From contig JACMMK010000106.1 in NCBI GenBank assembly GCA_014379045.1, positions 1 to 16,587 of the forward strand: a stretch of 16,587 bases of DNA, written 5' to 3'. This DNA is from Burkholderiales bacterium (GTDB taxonomy: Bacteria > Pseudomonadota > Gammaproteobacteria > Burkholderiales > CAIKXV01). Each line of letters starts with the position of its first letter. Within the stretch, counting starts at the first letter, position 1. The notes beneath the pieces are model-generated. The model worked only from the letters and a program-made list of their open reading frames with translations. It was not told where the DNA came from and did no database searches. The position numbers and the translations under genes were made by a program. Positions 13,718-16,587 of the stretch are shown piece by piece.

Positions 13718-16587
13718 ATGAAGCGTGCACGAAACGTCTATCGATTGCTGCCGCTGGCGGCTGCCCTTGCGCTGGCGTTTCCCGGCGCTGGCCACCCCGC
13801 CGCCATCTCGTGGGATGGCGGTGCCGGGGCCGCGACTCCCTTCTGGGATCTGGCGCCGAACTGGTCCGGCAATGTGATCCCAGGCGCCGCCGACGACGTC
13901 ACCGTCGCGATCGCCGGCGTCAACACGATCACGTACCGGCAGGACAACCGGACGATCCAGAGCCTGACCTTCAGCGGCACGAATTCGCTGACCGTGTCCG
14001 GGGGGTCGCTCACCGTAACGGGGACGACCAGCAATGCAGCGGCAACGTCGATCAGCGGCGGAATCCTGAGGTTGAACGGCGCGTCTTCGCTCTCGGGTCT
14101 GCAGTTGAGCGGCGGTGAACTGGCCGGGACGGGGGGGGTAACCGTGATTGGCGCGGCCACCTGGAGTTCAGGGGCGATGACCGGCACCGGTACCACCGAT
14201 CTGAACGGCGGGTTGGCGTTGACTGGCAACGACGTCAAGGATCTCACCGGCGGTCGTACGTTGAATCTGGTCGCCGGTCAGACCACGACGTGGAGCGGCA
14301 ATACCTTCGACACGGGCGGGCGCCTGCGCTTCGGCGGCGGTGCGGACATCAACAACGCCGGGACCTGGACCGACACCCAGGTCTTCAATACCCAGATGTC
14401 GAACGACTTCGGCGGCGTCGGTTCGTTCAACAATACCGGCGTTTACGACAAGAACGGCGCCGGCACCACCGACTTCCAGATCGCGTTCAACAACACCTTC
14501 ACCGGTACGGCCGGCACCGGCGTGGTGAACATCACCGCCGGGACCTTGATCTTCAGGAACGGGGGCACCGCCAACAGTGGGTCGACCTTCAACATCGGGG
14601 CCGGGCGCACGCTGGCTTTCACAGGCGGCATCTACGGACTGAACGGTGTTTCATTCGGGTCCGGAACCGGCACGCTGTTGGTCAACGGCGCCACCGTGAA
14701 CACGACCGGTGTCCAGGTCCTTCCGGGGGCCCTGGTGGTGTCGAGCGGCACGTTAGCACTGGGCGGCAGCTTCACGGCGGGCTCGCTCGACCTCTCCGGC
14801 GGCACGATCAGCGGCAGCGCCGCGTTGAACATCGTCGGGGCGACCGCCTGGAGTTCGGGCACGATGACCGGCAGTGGCACGACCAATCTCAACAGCGGAT
14901 TGGCGTTGACCGGCAACGACGTGAAGGACCTCACTGTCGGTCGTACGCTGAATCTGGCCGCCGGTCAGACCACGACTTGGAGCGGCAATACCTTCGACAC
15001 CGGCGGGCGCCTGCGCTTCGGCGGCGGCTCGGACATCAACAACGCCGGGACGTGGACCGACACCCACGTCTTCAATACCCAGATGTCGAACGACTTCGGC
15101 GGCGTCGGTTCGTTCAGCAATACCGGCGTGTACAACAAGAATGGCGCCGGCATCACCAACGTTGCGGTCGCCTTCAACAATACCTTCACCGGCACGGCCG
15201 GTACCGGCGTCGTGAACATCAACGCGGGCACGCTTCGCTTGTCCGGCGGCGGCACGGCCAACGCCGGCAGCAGCTTCATCGGCGTCGGCAACCTTGGATT
15301 CGGCGCGTCTTACACGCTCGCGCCGACGTCCAGCATCTCGGTCGGGAGTGCCAATTTCAGCGCCGGGACGGTCGATGTCGCGGGCGCGTATACGGTAACG
15401 GGCGCAACGACGGTGGACGGCGGTACGGTCAATTTCACCGGCGCTTCGGTTACGCTCGGCACCAGCCTCGTCTTGACTTCGGGCGCCGGCAACATCAGTA
15501 CCTCCAGCGCAGCCTCGGTGGGAACGCTCACGCTGGGCGGCGGCACCCTCGGCGGCACCGGCACGCTGAACGTCGCCAATCCGGTGACCTGGAGTTCAGG
15601 CACGATGACCGGGACGGGGACGACCAATCTGAATGGCGGGTTGGCGCTGACCGGCAACGACGTCAAGGACCTCACCGGCGGTCGCACGCTCAATCTGGCC
15701 ACCGGTCAGACCACGACCTGGAGTGGCAATACGTTCGACACCGGCGGGCGCCTGCGCTTCGGCGGCGGCTCGGACATCAACAACGCCGGGACCTGGACCG
15801 ACACCCAGGTCTTCAATACCCAGATGTCGAACGACTTCGGCGGCGTCGGTTCGTTCAACAATACCGGCGTTTACAACAAGAACGGCGCCGGCACCACCAA
15901 CATTGCGGTCGCCTTCAACAATACCTTCACGGGTACGGCCGGTACCGGCGTGGTGAACATCAACGCGGGCACGCTTCTGTTATCCGGCGGCGGCACGGCC
16001 ACCGCCGGCAGCGTTTTCACCGGCACCGGCAACCTTGCGTTCGGCGCGTCCTACACGCTCGCGGCGACGTCCAGCATCTCGGTCGGGAGTGCCAATTTCA
16101 GCGGCGGGACGGTCGATGTCGCGGGCGCCTATACGGTGACGGGCGCAACGACGGTGGACGGCGGCACGGTCAATTTCACCGGCGCTTCGGTCGCGCTCGG
16201 CACCAGCCTCGTCTTGAATTCGGGTTCGGGCAACGTCAGTACCTCCAGCGCAGCCTCGGTGGGAACGCTCACGCTGGGTGGCGGCACCCTCGGCGGCACC
16301 GGCACGCTGAACGTCGCCAATCCGGTGACCTGGAGTTCGGGCACGATGACCGGCACGGGGACGACCAATCTGAACGGCGGGTTGGCGTTGACCGGCAACA
16401 ACGTGAAGGATCTCACCGGCGGTCGTACGCTGAATCTGGCCGCCCTTCAGACCACGACCTGGAGCGGCAATACGTTCGACACCGGCGGGCGCCTGCGCTT
16501 CGGCGGCGGCGCGGAACTCAACAACGCCGGTACCTGGACCGACACCCAGGTCTTCAATACCCAGATGTCGAACGACTTCGGCGGCGC
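13718..16587 (+). CDS. Large exported beta-strand-repeat surface protein (partial, runs off right edge)
   Basis: The frame is open from the ATG at 13718 to the last base (956 complete codons), with a GGGGGTGG stretch before the start. Residues 1-29 form a signal peptide: MKRARNVYR, then a hydrophobic core, with likely cleavage after HPAA. Residues 30-64 carry a WDGG...FWDLAPNWSGNVIPGAADDVTV module, as seen at the start of secreted autotransporter-like or PEP-CTERM beta-repeat proteins. The rest is Gly/Thr/Asn/Ser-rich, cysteine-free and poor in Lys/Arg, with short alternating turns such as GGTLGGTGTLNV typical of right-handed beta-helices. A 138-residue cassette recurs at 149-286, 378-515, 625-762 and from 872 to the edge. 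The likely role is adhesion or biofilm matrix (inference). The missing C-terminus (autotransporter barrel, sorting signal or type I signal) would decide the secretion route. No specific family name can be assigned. Confidence 0.85.
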   Translation, partial: MKRARNVYRLLPLAAALALAFPGAGHPAAISWDGGAGAATPFWDLAPNWSGNVIPGAADDVTVAIAGVNTITYRQDNRTIQSLTFSGTNSLTVSGGSLTVTGTTSNAAATSISGGILRLNGASSLSGLQLSGGELAGTGGVTVIGAATWSSGAMTGTGTTDLNGGLALTGNDVKDLTGGRTLNLVAGQTTTWSGNTFDTGGRLRFGGGADINNAGTWTDTQVFNTQMSNDFGGVGSFNNTGVYDKNGAGTTDFQIAFNNTFTGTAGTGVVNITAGTLIFRNGGTANSGSTFNIGAGRTLAFTGGIYGLNGVSFGSGTGTLLVNGATVNTTGVQVLPGALVVSSGTLALGGSFTAGSLDLSGGTISGSAALNIVGATAWSSGTMTGSGTTNLNSGLALTGNDVKDLTVGRTLNLAAGQTTTWSGNTFDTGGRLRFGGGSDINNAGTWTDTHVFNTQMSNDFGGVGSFSNTGVYNKNGAGITNVAVAFNNTFTGTAGTGVVNINAGTLRLSGGGTANAGSSFIGVGNLGFGASYTLAPTSSISVGSANFSAGTVDVAGAYTVTGATTVDGGTVNFTGASVTLGTSLVLTSGAGNISTSSAASVGTLTLGGGTLGGTGTLNVANPVTWSSGTMTGTGTTNLNGGLALTGNDVKDLTGGRTLNLATGQTTTWSGNTFDTGGRLRFGGGSDINNAGTWTDTQVFNTQMSNDFGGVGSFNNTGVYNKNGAGTTNIAVAFNNTFTGTAGTGVVNINAGTLLLSGGGTATAGSVFTGTGNLAFGASYTLAATSSISVGSANFSGGTVDVAGAYTVTGATTVDGGTVNFTGASVALGTSLVLNSGSGNVSTSSAASVGTLTLGGGTLGGTGTLNVANPVTWSSGTMTGTGTTNLNGGLALTGNNVKDLTGGRTLNLAALQTTTWSGNTFDTGGRLRFGGGAELNNAGTWTDTQVFNTQMSNDFGG
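14162..14575 (+). repeat. Cassette A, copy 1 (138 codons)
   Basis: The unit begins WSSGAMTGTGTTDLNGGLAL and continues through TGNDVKDLTGGRTLNL, TTTWSGNTFDTGGRLRFGGG, NNAGTWTDTQVFNTQMSNDF and FNNTFTGTAGTGVVNI to NGGTAN. It is the most diverged copy (for example YDKNGAGTTDFQIAF) and is followed by a unique 91-codon linker. Confidence 0.9.
14576..14848 (+). repeat. Unique linker between cassette A copies 1 and 2
   Basis: These 91 codons of beta-repeat sequence (NIGAGRTLAFTGGIYGLNG ... SLDLSGGTISGSAALNI) differ from the 109-codon linkers that follow copies 2 and 3. The general Gly/Ser/Thr strand-turn pattern is kept, so it is a diverged or independently derived spacer. Confidence 0.7.
14849..15262 (+). 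repeat. Cassette A, copy 2 (138 codons)
   Basis: Same 414-nt length as copy 1, starting 687 bp after it. It contains WSSGTMTGSGTTNLNSGLAL, LTGNDVKDLTVGRTLNLAAG and FNTQMSNDFGGVGSFSNTGV. It is highly similar to copies 3 and 4 at nucleotide level. Confidence 0.92.
15263..15589 (+). repeat. Linker B, copy 1 (109 codons)
   Basis: It contains SISVGSANFSAGTVDVAGAY, TVTGATTVDGGTVNFTGASV and TLGGGTLGGTGTLNVANPVT. It is nearly identical to 16004-16330; counting by eye gives about 22 differences in 327 nt, many clustered in the first 45 nt. Confidence 0.92.
15590..16003 (+). repeat. Cassette A, copy 3 (138 codons)
   Basis: It starts exactly 741 bp after copy 2, with the same 414-nt length. Together with the flanking linker it forms the first of two nearly identical 741-bp units (A plus B). 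Confidence 0.93.
16004..16330 (+). repeat. Linker B, copy 2 (109 codons)
   Basis: A near-copy of 15263-15589 at the same offset of 741 bp, keeping long exactly matching blocks around the SISVGSANFS and STSSAASVGTLTLGGGTLGG coding stretches. Confidence 0.93.
16331..16587 (+). repeat. Cassette A, copy 4 (cut by right edge)
   Basis: It starts exactly 741 bp after copy 3. The first 85 codons are present, with small changes (TGNNVKDL, NLAALQTTTW, GGGAELNNAG). The array continues beyond the window by an unknown number of units. Confidence 0.9.

Noticed and set aside
13738..16416. Several minus-strand open frames opposite the repeat gene, with recurrent Pro/Val-rich translations (for example MRSFTSLPVNANPP)
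   Set aside because: They recur only because the sense gene is repetitive; the sense frame has a signal peptide and is unbroken, while these are short fragments with no ribosome-binding sites or family resemblance.
14162..16587. The repeats as a CRISPR array or non-coding satellite
   Set aside because: Unit lengths (687 and 741 bp) are multiples of three, the reading frame is open throughout, and there are no short direct repeats with unique spacers.

Overview
The window looks like a chromosomal piece of a GC-rich proteobacterium, most likely a betaproteobacterium of the Burkholderiales/Rhodocyclales type. The support is an E. coli-like sdhCDAB operon divergent from a 329-residue Mdh, followed by a prpC-prpD-acnA block, and then an msrB / yciB / bolA-like / parvulin run that I recall from betaproteobacteria. 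Genus cannot be fixed from this sequence. I see no tRNA, rRNA, CRISPR array, transposase or integrase.

Layout. Positions 1-3151 (minus strand) hold sdhC-sdhD-sdhA-sdhB, respiratory complex II; sdhB runs off the left edge. A 341-bp divergent control region (3152-3492) separates it from mdh (plus strand), which ends at a textbook intrinsic terminator (4510-4542). Only 24 bp later begins prpC, followed by prpD and an AcnA-type aconitase. Together with sdh and mdh this is one carbon-metabolism neighbourhood: citrate-branch dehydration/hydration, succinate oxidation and malate oxidation, with propionyl-CoA entering through 2-methylcitrate. PrpC and PrpD are joined by a 118-nt spacer that is itself an open 41-codon reading frame, sharing ATGA overlaps with both neighbours and containing two perfect hairpins. 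A bidirectional terminator (10062-10092) closes acnA and the converging MAPEG-family gene.

Positions 10154-13479 are a housekeeping/envelope region. A minus-strand MAPEG membrane protein is divergent from msrB (methionine sulfoxide repair). After msrB come an uncharacterised 235-residue protein, the septation protein yciB, a BolA-family protein and an exported parvulin-type peptidyl-prolyl isomerase. The last three genes overlap by 4 nt (ATGA) and are probably translationally coupled.

Positions 13480-13717 are non-coding and hold a perfect 26-bp inverted repeat. From 13718 to the right edge an uninterrupted reading frame of at least 956 codons encodes a cysteine-free, Gly/Thr/Asn/Ser-rich exported protein. 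It is built from a 138-residue cassette present four times (the fourth cut by the edge), the later copies lying in 741-bp units that are nearly identical at DNA level. This is the accessory and least described part of the window: a large surface or secreted beta-strand-repeat protein whose C-terminal anchoring or secretion domain lies outside the window.
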